Both the position numbers and the translations under genes were made by a program. DNA of 64,000 bases from Xanthobacteraceae bacterium 501b (lineage in GTDB: Bacteria > Pseudomonadota > Alphaproteobacteria > Rhizobiales > Xanthobacteraceae). Below, piece by piece: positions 18,434 through 24,938 of the stretch. The notes beneath the pieces were generated by a model. The model was not told where the DNA came from. It did not search any database and was given only the letters and a program-made list of their open reading frames with translations. Numbering within the stretch: position 1 is the first letter of the stretch; each line of letters starts with the position of its first letter. The stretch lies in contig KB899087.1 of NCBI GenBank assembly GCA_000378025.1, positions 3,224,001 to 3,288,000 on the forward strand, written 5' to 3'.

Positions 18434-18705
18434 TTTGCATCCTTGGCGAAGTACGCGGCTGCTTTTTTTAGGATGTCGCGCTCCTCCGTAACGCGTTGCA
18501 ACTCGCGCTTCAGCCGGCGGACCTCCGCAGCCTGATCGTCATCGCGGGCCACGGCGGCAGGCTTGCCGTACCGTTTCCTCCACTCGTAGAGCGAGTACTT
18601 GCTGATCCCCAGTCGCGCCGCCACCTCCGCAACCGGATAGCCCCGCTCGGTGATCTGAAGGACCGCGTCGCGCTTGAAGTCCTCGGTGAAGTTCGCCTTG
18701 CCCAT
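18430..18705 (-). CDS. IS3-family transposase OrfA (HTH part)
   Basis: 91 aa. HTH with FTEDFKRDAVLQITERGYPV and LGISKYSLYEWRKRYG, then a leucine-zipper-like segment (VRRLKRELQRVTEERDIL). It recognises the IS ends. Its last codons include a run of seven A (18463-18469 read on the minus strand) suited to -1 slippage into orfB. Confidence 0.92.
   Translation of the reverse strand: MGKANFTEDFKRDAVLQITERGYPVAEVAARLGISKYSLYEWRKRYGKPAAVARDDDQAAEVRRLKRELQRVTEERDILKKAAAYFAKDAK
18463..18469 (-). promoter_or_regulatory. Candidate -1 frameshift site (A7) in IS3 element
   Basis: Seven A residues on the minus strand within CTA-AAA-AAA-GCA of orfA. The -1 frame is open from here into orfB, so slippage would give the OrfAB fusion. 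Confidence 0.6.
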
Positions 18706-18765
18706 TGGGGCCTCCTTGCCTCAAAATTTAGGGAAGAAGGCGTCCAGGAATCTAGGGGCGGTTCA

Positions 18766-19320
18766 GAAGAAGTGGTCGACCAATTGAAGTCTCCTGACAA
18801 ATTGCCACACATCCCATCCTTGGTCGCAACGGCATTTCAGACGGCACGTTTGTGGCCGAGTCATCGGCCTCAGGCCTTTGCGCAGATTCGTTCTGCAGTA
18901 GCCAGCCGAGATCCGATGCGCGTTTATCCAGCCTACGTCGCGATGAGTCAATTTGTCAGGAACGCGTCGCCAAGGGCCAAGGTTCCCCGTGAGATCAAAG
19001 AGCTTCTACTCCACGCTTGTGAACAGCGGACGCAACCGGGTCTGAGTTCCACTCTCAAGCTGTTGGGTGACATGATTGAAAAAAGCCAGCTGAACGACGA
19101 TGACGTCGAGCGTCTTTCAAGCGCTCTACCCGACGTGCTCAATGAGTATCGCTATGACCAGCGAAACTTGGAGGTTCCGTCAATGGCGGAATTGCCCAAC
19201 GTTCGCAAAGGCGTGCATCGCCTCTCGAAAATGTTGCTGGATAGCAGCGCTGAGGTGAAACGAATAATGTTAGAACTGGATAAGGACCCGCTGCCGGAAG
19301 TTCGTTTTCTCAATGAATAA
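18766..19320 (+). pseudogene. C-terminal remnant of an unknown gene cut by the IS
   Basis: The open frame enters from inside the IS and continues for 184 codons after its right end, with no start of its own before an ATG at 18915. The sequence is mostly helical (REIKELLLHACEQRT, LKLLGDMIEKSQL, RLSKMLLDSSAEVKRIML) with no motif I recognise. Its GC content is lower than that of the core genes. It is probably the tail of a gene whose 5' part was lost with the IS event. A short protein starting at 18915 is possible. Confidence 0.45.
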
Positions 19321-19535
19321 AGCGATGCTACAGCTTCGAGCGGCAGGTCTTCGCGGAGGGCGGTGAAGGCCATGGTGTGCGTCTGGTCGGAATAGAAGAC
19401 CTCGGCCAGGCATGGCCGTCGCGCGAACCTTCCTACAGCTGGAGGAACTTGCCATCACGCTCTAGATCGCTGCCAAACTCCATCGTGTAGGTGAGGCCGG
19501 CTAGGGAGAGGGAAGTCGCCATACGGCTCATCCCC

Positions 19536-19757
19536 CTATATCATCCCGAAATGCCGGAGCACATCCTCGATCGCGCCCCGCTTTTCGGGCGGGTACGGAT
19601 GCTGCCTCACATTGCTATCGGCGCGGTTGAACGCTTCCCTGCCGACCAGGCCGTGGTCGCTTTTGACATGCGCAATCCAGCACGTCTTCGGCACGAAGCC
19701 AGCGGACGATTTCACCCGCTCCTGAACTTGCCGGCAAGTCGCCACGTCCCCCTCCAT
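19536..19757 (-). CDS. Small hypothetical protein
   Basis: 73 aa from an ATG at 19757. Contains KTCWIAHVKSDHGL and a C-terminal PYPPEKRGAIEDVLRHFGMI. This Trp-Ile-Ala-x-Val-Lys plus PPEKR layout resembles small conserved alphaproteobacterial proteins I have seen near mobile elements, but I cannot name a family. It lies downstream of the PD-(D/E)XK gene on the same strand. Confidence 0.4.
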   Translation of the reverse strand: MEGDVATCRQVQERVKSSAGFVPKTCWIAHVKSDHGLVGREAFNRADSNVRQHPYPPEKRGAIEDVLRHFGMI

Positions 19758-19833
19758 TCCGTTCCGGATCCCTGCGCAAGCCTTACCGGCCCGCCGGGGT
19801 CATCGCTCGCCTTCGGTCCAATTGCTCATTCGG

Positions 19834-21015
19834 TCACTCGGATGGCGCACCCAGCGAAGCCTCCCGGCGCCGCCCACTCAGGGTGTCGAGCGCGGCAGCG
19901 AGCTGGCCATCATTGAACAGCGCCTCCAGCCACGCATTGACCTGGCTGTAGATCGCCTGCGCCTGCTCGCGCTCTGTCGGCTTCTCTCGGATCACGTCGA
20001 GCAGCGAGCGTTGCACGATGATGAGTGTATGGCGGTTCTTGTTCTCGCCATCTCCTTGCAAGCGAACGACAACACCAGCCGAGGCGAGGCCTCCACGCTT
20101 GGCTGCCAGAACCCTCAATGCCTCGCTGCGGCGATCGCCAAGAGCCGGATTGGCCTCGATCCGCAGTATGACGTCGATGCTGTTTGCTGTGCCGTCAGCG
20201 AATGGAACGCCATGGTCGCCATTGTTGTGAAGGAACCCGATGGTGATCGTTCCATTCCAGTCTTCGGGCGCGAACTCGATCGCCACGCGCCCATAGATAT
20301 CGCGGACGCGGTGGGGTTCAGATGCATTGTTCCATTCAGGGATGCGTTTCCAATCGTGCTCCATGAGGAGCTTTTTGGCCAAGCGATCAAGTTTGGATAA
20401 GAAGTTTTTGCTTTCGAGATACGCTTGAATCATCGAGGGCGTAATTGGCGGGCGAGCGCTCAGTGCGTGGCGATCCATGAACGCGATTAACTCCCCTAGA
20501 AGCCCATTGCGGCTTTCGGCCGAATACAGGAAGGCATACACATCCTCCCAGCGCAGCGCTTTGAATCCTATGCCATTATTCGGAGGAACGTATGTGCGTG
20601 CAAGGTTGTAGTCTTTAAAATCGGCACATATAAATACAACAAATGGGTTGATGTAGTCGTCAATCAAATGGCAATATTGTTCTATCTGTCTCTTCTGATA
20701 AGCGGAGCTCCACTTATTCTCGATTAAAATCGTGAACTCCGATTCATCCAGAAAGCGACCGCAAATATCGATGTCAGGATATATTGTCGTTCCGGCGGGC
20801 CCCTCATAGGACGATCGGGTGACGATTTTGACCGAGGCGGGATCCGGATCACGATCGGTCAATAACTTGACCCAGGCGCTCCGCAATTCATCATTAGTGC
20901 GCAGCACATAGACCAGCGCCTCTGTGAGAAAATTCTCCGCTGGGGTCATCCTATCGCGGGGACGCCACTCGAACAGCGACAAGAAAACGTTGGGTGAAGC
21001 GGCATCCATCGGCAC
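19834..21015 (-). CDS. PD-(D/E)XK nuclease-superfamily protein
   Basis: 393 aa. Residues about 78-105 show the nuclease core: YPDIDICG (the PD), then FTILIENKW (the ExK), followed by QIEQYCHLIDDY as the next helix. This fits the PDDEXK_4-like group of unknown targets. The C-terminal half has a second alpha/beta region (FLHNNGDHGVPF) and no known motif. It lies 33 bp downstream of the XRE regulator on the same strand, so the two probably form an operon of the phage-derived region. A defence or DNA-degrading role is inference. Confidence 0.7.
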   Translation of the reverse strand: MPMDAASPNVFLSLFEWRPRDRMTPAENFLTEALVYVLRTNDELRSAWVKLLTDRDPDPASVKIVTRSSYEGPAGTTIYPDIDICGRFLDESEFTILIENKWSSAYQKRQIEQYCHLIDDYINPFVVFICADFKDYNLARTYVPPNNGIGFKALRWEDVYAFLYSAESRNGLLGELIAFMDRHALSARPPITPSMIQAYLESKNFLSKLDRLAKKLLMEHDWKRIPEWNNASEPHRVRDIYGRVAIEFAPEDWNGTITIGFLHNNGDHGVPFADGTANSIDVILRIEANPALGDRRSEALRVLAAKRGGLASAGVVVRLQGDGENKNRHTLIIVQRSLLDVIREKPTEREQAQAIYSQVNAWLEALFNDGQLAAALDTLSGRRREASLGAPSE

Positions 21016-21048
21016 AAGCGCCCCGTGCAGGTGAGTTAGGGCATTACT

Positions 21049-21282
21049 CTACCGTTTGCGCAGGCGGACGCCAGGACCCTCACCGTTCTCGTCGACGAAG
21101 ATGACCCCGGCGGCTTCGAGAGCACCACGCATCGCCGCCATGGTCGCTTTTATGGGCTCACGGCGCCCCGCCTCGAAGTCGGAGATGGTGCGAACCGCAA
21201 CCCCGGCCGATGCCGCCAACTCTTCCCGCGACCACTCAATCAGAGCCCGTGCGGCGCGGCACTGGGCAGGCGTCAAAGACAT
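21049..21282 (-). CDS. XRE-family HTH regulator
   Basis: 77 aa, nearly all HTH: RAARALIEWSREELAASAGV, then AVRTISDFEAGRREP. Typical of small alphaproteobacterial Cro/CI-like regulators. Divergent from the plus-strand phage operon that starts at 21362; two palindromes lie in the 79-bp gap. Probably the element's repressor and regulator of the downstream nuclease gene. Confidence 0.88.
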   Translation of the reverse strand: MSLTPAQCRAARALIEWSREELAASAGVAVRTISDFEAGRREPIKATMAAMRGALEAAGVIFVDENGEGPGVRLRKR

Positions 21283-21285
21283 CTT

Positions 21286-21295
21286 GCAACGTTGC
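21286..21295. promoter_or_regulatory. 10-bp palindrome beside the XRE start
   Basis: GCAACGTTGC is a perfect palindrome, 4 bp upstream of the XRE start codon. Candidate XRE half-site or operator. Confidence 0.4.
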
Positions 21296-21301
21296 CTGTT
21301 T

Positions 21302-21313
21302 TAGGTATACCTA
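21302..21313. promoter_or_regulatory. 12-bp palindromic operator candidate
   Basis: TAGGTATACCTA is a perfect 12-bp palindrome in the middle of the divergent promoter region between the XRE gene and the phage operon. Confidence 0.55.
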
Positions 21314-21361
21314 TATCCGGCAATTTCGCCTTATATGGGTTCATACCACAGGAGCACGCGC

Positions 21362-21790
21362 ATGGACAGCCATGTTCGCGAACGGGAGAGCCTTGTTCCC
21401 AGCCGGCGCCAGGCGCTTTGCCTTGGCGCGGCGCTTGTGACCGTGCCGACGGGCGTTCTGGCGCTGGCGGCGGCCCCAACCGCAAGCCTCGCCTCACCGA
21501 CGACCGCCCCCATCGACCCGCTGCAGCGCGCCCGTGCGGCGTGGCTGGCCTTCGCGGCCGCCATGGACGAACTGGCGGCACCCGGCGATGGCTGGATGCT
21601 GGAGGGCGCCGGCGCCCGGCGGGCGGCGCATGGGCGCCCGGCCGAGGCGTGGGTCTATGCCAGCCGCCTGACCTATGAGTGGCAGGCCGATCCCCGCTTT
21701 CAATGCGGCGGCTTCCTCGACGAGCGCGCCGAACCGATCGACCTTTGGCGACGGGCGCGGGGCGCTGTCGGGCCGGAGGGCCGGGCATGA
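21362..21790 (+). CDS. Hypothetical protein with Tat-like signal, phage operon
   Basis: 142 aa. The N-terminus has SRRQALCLGAALVTVPTG, a twin-Arg followed by a hydrophobic stretch, like a Tat signal peptide or a membrane anchor. The rest (LQRARAAWLAFAAAMDEL, then WVYASRLTYEW) is unrecognised. First gene of the rightward operon. It shares the signal-like segment with the next gene. Confidence 0.6.
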   Translation: MDSHVRERESLVPSRRQALCLGAALVTVPTGVLALAAAPTASLASPTTAPIDPLQRARAAWLAFAAAMDELAAPGDGWMLEGAGARRAAHGRPAEAWVYASRLTYEWQADPRFQCGGFLDERAEPIDLWRRARGAVGPEGRA

Positions 21791-21948
21791 GCACCGAATC
21801 CCTCACCCCCAGCCGGCGCGAGGCGCTCGCCCTCGGCGCTGCACTGGTCACGGTGCCGACGGGTGCTCTCGCGATGGCGGCGGCGCCCGATCCGATCTTC
21901 GCGCGCATCGCCTGGCATAAGCGGCTGATGGAGCCTGCCCGGCCGTGA
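21787..21948 (+). CDS. Short protein with Tat-like signal
   Basis: 53 aa, overlapping the previous stop by 4 bp (ATGA). SRREALALGAALVTVPTG is nearly the same signal-like segment as in the previous protein, followed by only about 20 residues (ARIAWHKRLMEPARP). It looks like a truncated duplicate of the previous gene or a free signal or anchor peptide. Confidence 0.55.
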   Translation: MSTESLTPSRREALALGAALVTVPTGALAMAAAPDPIFARIAWHKRLMEPARP

Positions 21949-22208
21949 CGGAGGAGGACGAGGACCGGCTCGCCGTGCTGGTCCGCATCGCAGACCATGG
22001 CTATGCCGAGATGCTCGGTACGGCGCCCACCTCGCTCGCCGGCCTGTACGCCCTCGTGGACTATGTTGAAGGCTCCGGCCAGGGCGGCGTGCGCCGCGAC
22101 CTGCCGCTCGGCACCCAGGAGACGGATGACGGCGTGACCTATGAGGACCTGTTCCTCGCCGCGCTGCGCCGCTCACTTGCCCAGCTTTGCGGGGAGGCCC
22201 GGCCATGA
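21945..22208 (+). CDS. Hypothetical protein, phage operon
   Basis: 87 aa from a GTG that overlaps the previous stop by 4 bp. Helical and acidic; LAGLYALVDYVEGSGQ and EDLFLAALRRSLAQL are its recognisable features. Similar short proteins accompany rhizobial prophages, but I know no function. Confidence 0.6.
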   Translation: MTEEDEDRLAVLVRIADHGYAEMLGTAPTSLAGLYALVDYVEGSGQGGVRRDLPLGTQETDDGVTYEDLFLAALRRSLAQLCGEARP

Positions 22209-22594
22209 ACGGCGACCTGTTCGGGCAGGCGGCGCCGGCGACGGCGTTGCTCTCGCCGCAGCTGCGGCTGGAGATAGTGCCCAGCGACGCGATGGAGCCG
22301 ACCTTGCGCAGCCAGTGGGACCATGTGCTGGTGCGCCCCTGCACGCGCTATGAGGGCGAGGGGATTTATCTGCTGCAGGACGTGTTTGGCGGGCGCAAGC
22401 TCGCCCGCGCCTCCAGCGTGCTCGGCGGGCCGGGGCATATCCTGCTGCATGTCGACAACAAGCATTATGGCGAGCACCTCGTGCCGCGCGAGGCGTTCGA
22501 GGACAATGTGCTCGCCATCGTGGTGGCCGATGTGAAGGTGCGCGACGCGCGGCTACTTAGCCAGGTGCAGCACCATGGCGAGGTGCGGCCATGA
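22205..22594 (+). CDS. S24/LexA-fold protein with Ser replaced in the active-site motif
   Basis: 129 aa from the ATG at 22205 (4-bp overlap). The fold of LexA/CI C-terminal domains is suggested by IVPSDAMEPTLRSQWDHVLV, GIYLLQDVFGGRKLAR, and ILLHVDNKHYGEHLVP. In active S24 peptidases the first motif is GDSMEPT; here the Ser position is Ala, so self-cleavage should be lost. No HTH domain is present, so it is a stand-alone domain, perhaps a dimerisation partner or decoy for a repressor. The assignment is by motif only. Confidence 0.6.
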   Translation: MNGDLFGQAAPATALLSPQLRLEIVPSDAMEPTLRSQWDHVLVRPCTRYEGEGIYLLQDVFGGRKLARASSVLGGPGHILLHVDNKHYGEHLVPREAFEDNVLAIVVADVKVRDARLLSQVQHHGEVRP

Positions 22595-22911
22595 ACGCCC
22601 ACACCCGCGAGTTTGTCATGGTGGAGCGCCAGCGCCTGCGCGAGCGGGCCGAGCGCACAATCGAGGCGCTGATCGTGCTGCTCGACGAGCTGGACGCCGA
22701 CCCGGACGAGGAAGACGGCGGCGATGATGAGCCGGACAGCGACGGCGAGCCCTCGCTCGGCTGGGAGGGCGGGCGGCCGGAGCACTTCGGCGGCGGCATC
22801 GGCCATTGGGACTGCGACTGCGAGCACGACCAGGCGGAAGACGGGATCGCCGATGCCGAGGGGCTGATCGAGCAGCGGGGCGGCGAGTGGAACGGGTGGC
22901 GTGTCGAGTGA
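22591..22911 (+). CDS. Acidic hypothetical protein, phage operon
   Basis: 106 aa, 4-bp overlap with the previous gene. An N-terminal helix (VERQRLRERAERTIEALIVL) is followed by a very acidic stretch (DADPDEEDGGDDEPDSDGEP) and a Cys/Asp/His-rich part (HWDCDCEHD). No known domain. Strong acidity resembles DNA-mimic or chaperone-like phage proteins, which is only a suggestion. Confidence 0.6.
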   Translation: MNAHTREFVMVERQRLRERAERTIEALIVLLDELDADPDEEDGGDDEPDSDGEPSLGWEGGRPEHFGGGIGHWDCDCEHDQAEDGIADAEGLIEQRGGEWNGWRVE

Positions 22912-22962
22912 CCACGCGCCCAAATAATGACGTCGCACAAACCATCAGCACATTTCTTCTGT

Positions 22963-23025
22963 GTGGGGCTTCACACGTGAGAACGAACGCGCTATCAACT
23001 CAGGTGACGTGGGAGTTCACACATG
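22963..23025. promoter_or_regulatory. Paired 17-bp repeats before the MerR-type gene
   Basis: GTGGGGCTTCACACGTG at 22963-22979 and GTGGGAGTTCACACATG at 23009-23025 match at 14 of 17 positions, 46 bp apart. The first is also flanked as GTGTG/CACAC inverted arms. The second copy ends in the start codon of the MerR-type gene at 23023. Candidate autoregulatory operator. Confidence 0.5.
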
Positions 23026-23550
23026 GCCGAGATCGGCACCAGCATCACCATTCACCGGGCGCGCTTTACTGCCCCGGAAGTCGAGGAGATCACCGGCGTG
23101 CCGCAGGTGGTCATTCGCGACTGGCGCCGTCGCAAGCTGCTCGACAAGCTTCAGACCGAGATGGTCGGGCGCCGCGGCGCCTATACCGCGTTCGATCTTG
23201 GCTATCTCACGGTCCTGCACGACCTGACCTCGAAGGGCATGGCCATCGGCCAGGCGTTGATCGCGGCCGATGTGGCGGCGCCGCTGGTCGAGACCTTTGC
23301 CGAGTTCGCCACTTCCAAGGGGCCCGACGCCGCCTTCGTTGGTTTGCACGGCTCGCGCCTCGCCCGTTACGTGATCGTGGCGGGCGATGGCGAGATCGTT
23401 CGTGCCGGCAGCCTGGGCGATTGGGAGGCCTTTCGCGACAAGGAAGGCAAATCGGCCTCTGGCATCGTCATCGACTGCAAGGCCCTCGGCGAGCAGATCG
23501 CCGCCAAGGCGCCGCGTCCCGTCGTCTCCGTCGAGCGGAGCGCGCCGTGA
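23023..23550 (+). CDS. MerR-type DNA-binding protein of the phage module
   Basis: 175 aa. The N-terminal 75 residues form a MerR-like winged HTH: FTAPEVEEITGVPQVVIRDW, GRRGAYTAFDLGYLTVLHDL. The C-terminal half (ARYVIVAGDGEIVRAGSLGDW) is a separate small domain without metal-binding Cys. Genes of this kind sit just upstream of portal genes in rhizobial prophages. It may regulate the structural genes, or be the DNA-recognition component of packaging, since no small terminase is otherwise present. Confidence 0.7.
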   Translation: MAEIGTSITIHRARFTAPEVEEITGVPQVVIRDWRRRKLLDKLQTEMVGRRGAYTAFDLGYLTVLHDLTSKGMAIGQALIAADVAAPLVETFAEFATSKGPDAAFVGLHGSRLARYVIVAGDGEIVRAGSLGDWEAFRDKEGKSASGIVIDCKALGEQIAAKAPRPVVSVERSAP

Positions 23551-24938
23551 TGGGCAACCTTCTTTCCTCCCTCTTTGACCGCGCCAAGGGCGCGCTGCGC
23601 CCGGCCTCGCGCTCCTATGAGGGCGCGGCGACGGGCCGGCGTGCGACCGGCTGGGGCGCGATGCGCAACCAGCACGGCGCGGCGCAGGCGGCCCGCGCCC
23701 CGCTCGGCTATCGCGCCCGCTATCTCGTCGCCAACAACCCGCACGCGGCCGCCGCCAAAGCGGCATGGGTGGCGGCACTGATCGGCACCGGCATCGTGCC
23801 GGCCGTGACCGGCACGCTGGCGGCGCGCTGGACGGCGTGGACGGATGAGGCGGACGCCGACGGCCTGATGGACTTCTATGGCCTCACCGCCCTGATGGTG
23901 GGCGGCATGGTGGTGGATGGCGAGGCGCTGGCGCTGCTGATCGCCACCCCGGCGGGCCTGCGTATCCGGGTGCTCGATCCCGACCAGCTGGATGCCTCGC
24001 TCACCCGGCCGCTGCCCAATGGCGGGCGCATCGTCAACGGCGTCGAGTTCGATATGTTCGGCTCCCGCGTCGCCTACTGGATCGTCAAGGAGCGCCCCGA
24101 GATCGGCCTCGGCCTGAACCTCCAGCCGGTGCGCGTGCCGGCCGAGGACGTGGTGCATCTGTTCCGCCCCGACTTCCCCGGCCAGGTGCGCGGCGTCTCG
24201 TGGTTCGCCCCGGCGATCCTGCGCCTGGCCGAGCATGACGAGTGGCACGGCGCCCAGCTCACCCGCCAGAAGGTCGGCGCGCTGCTCGCCGGCCTCATCA
24301 CCACCAATGACGGCACCGTGCCCTTCGGCGGCGAGACGCAGGGCGAGGCGCTGATCGGCTCGCTGGAGCCGGGCGCCATCGTGGTGCTGCCGCCGGGCAA
24401 GGACGTGACCTTCTCCAACCCGCCGGCGATTGCGCAGGAGGCCAACGACTTCGCCCGCATCACCCTGCACGAGATCGCCGCCGCGCTCGGCCTGCCCTAT
24501 GAGGTGCTGACCGGCGACCTCTCCAGCGTCAACTATTCCTCGATCCGCGCCGGCCTCGTCGAGTGGCGCCGCCGGGTGGAGATGATCCAGCACAACGTGA
24601 TCGTCTTCCAGGCGCTGCGTCCCATCTGGCGACGCTGGGCGATGATCGAGAGCCTGCAGGGCCGGCTTGCCGCCCGCCCGCAGGAGCTTCTCCCCGTGCG
24701 CTGGATCACCCCGAAGCAGCAATGGGTGGACCCGGCCAAGGACGTGCAGGCGGAGATCGAGGCGATCAATGCCGGGCTGATGAGCCGCCGCGAGGCGGTT
24801 GCGGCGCGCGGCATGGATGTCGGCGCGCTCGACGCCGAGATCGCCGCCGACAAGGCCCGCGAGGCGAGCCTCGGCCTCACCTTCACCGCCCCGGCCAAGC
24901 CTGCCGCCGCGCCGGCGATCGAGGAGACCGTGGCATGA
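23550..24938 (+). CDS. Phage portal protein (lambda-type)
   Basis: 462 aa from the ATG at 23550, which shares one base with the previous stop. Lambda gpB-like portal features: LVANNPHAAAAKAAWVAALIGTG near the N-terminus, HLFRPDFPGQVRGVSWFAP, RQKVGALLAGL, LPPGKDVTF, and YSSIRAGLVEWRR. The portal forms the dodecameric DNA gate of the capsid vertex. Full length and undamaged. Confidence 0.92.
   Translation: MGNLLSSLFDRAKGALRPASRSYEGAATGRRATGWGAMRNQHGAAQAARAPLGYRARYLVANNPHAAAAKAAWVAALIGTGIVPAVTGTLAARWTAWTDEADADGLMDFYGLTALMVGGMVVDGEALALLIATPAGLRIRVLDPDQLDASLTRPLPNGGRIVNGVEFDMFGSRVAYWIVKERPEIGLGLNLQPVRVPAEDVVHLFRPDFPGQVRGVSWFAPAILRLAEHDEWHGAQLTRQKVGALLAGLITTNDGTVPFGGETQGEALIGSLEPGAIVVLPPGKDVTFSNPPAIAQEANDFARITLHEIAAALGLPYEVLTGDLSSVNYSSIRAGLVEWRRRVEMIQHNVIVFQALRPIWRRWAMIESLQGRLAARPQELLPVRWITPKQQWVDPAKDVQAEIEAINAGLMSRREAVAARGMDVGALDAEIAADKAREASLGLTFTAPAKPAAAPAIEETVA

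Larger units (their letters stand above)
17540..18765 (-). mobile_element. IS3-family insertion sequence (copy 1)
   Basis: 1226 bp with imperfect inverted ends of 27 bp (22 matches) beginning TGAACCGCCCC at 17540 and ending GGGGCGGTTCA at 18765. It carries orfA and orfB in overlapping reading frames on the minus strand. The flanking bases do not form a target duplication, and both flanking genes are truncated, so adjacent DNA was probably deleted after insertion. Confidence 0.88.

Noticed and set aside
17536-18769. Target-site duplication around IS copy 1
   Set aside because: Flanks read TAA and GAA; not a duplication of the usual 3-4 bp.
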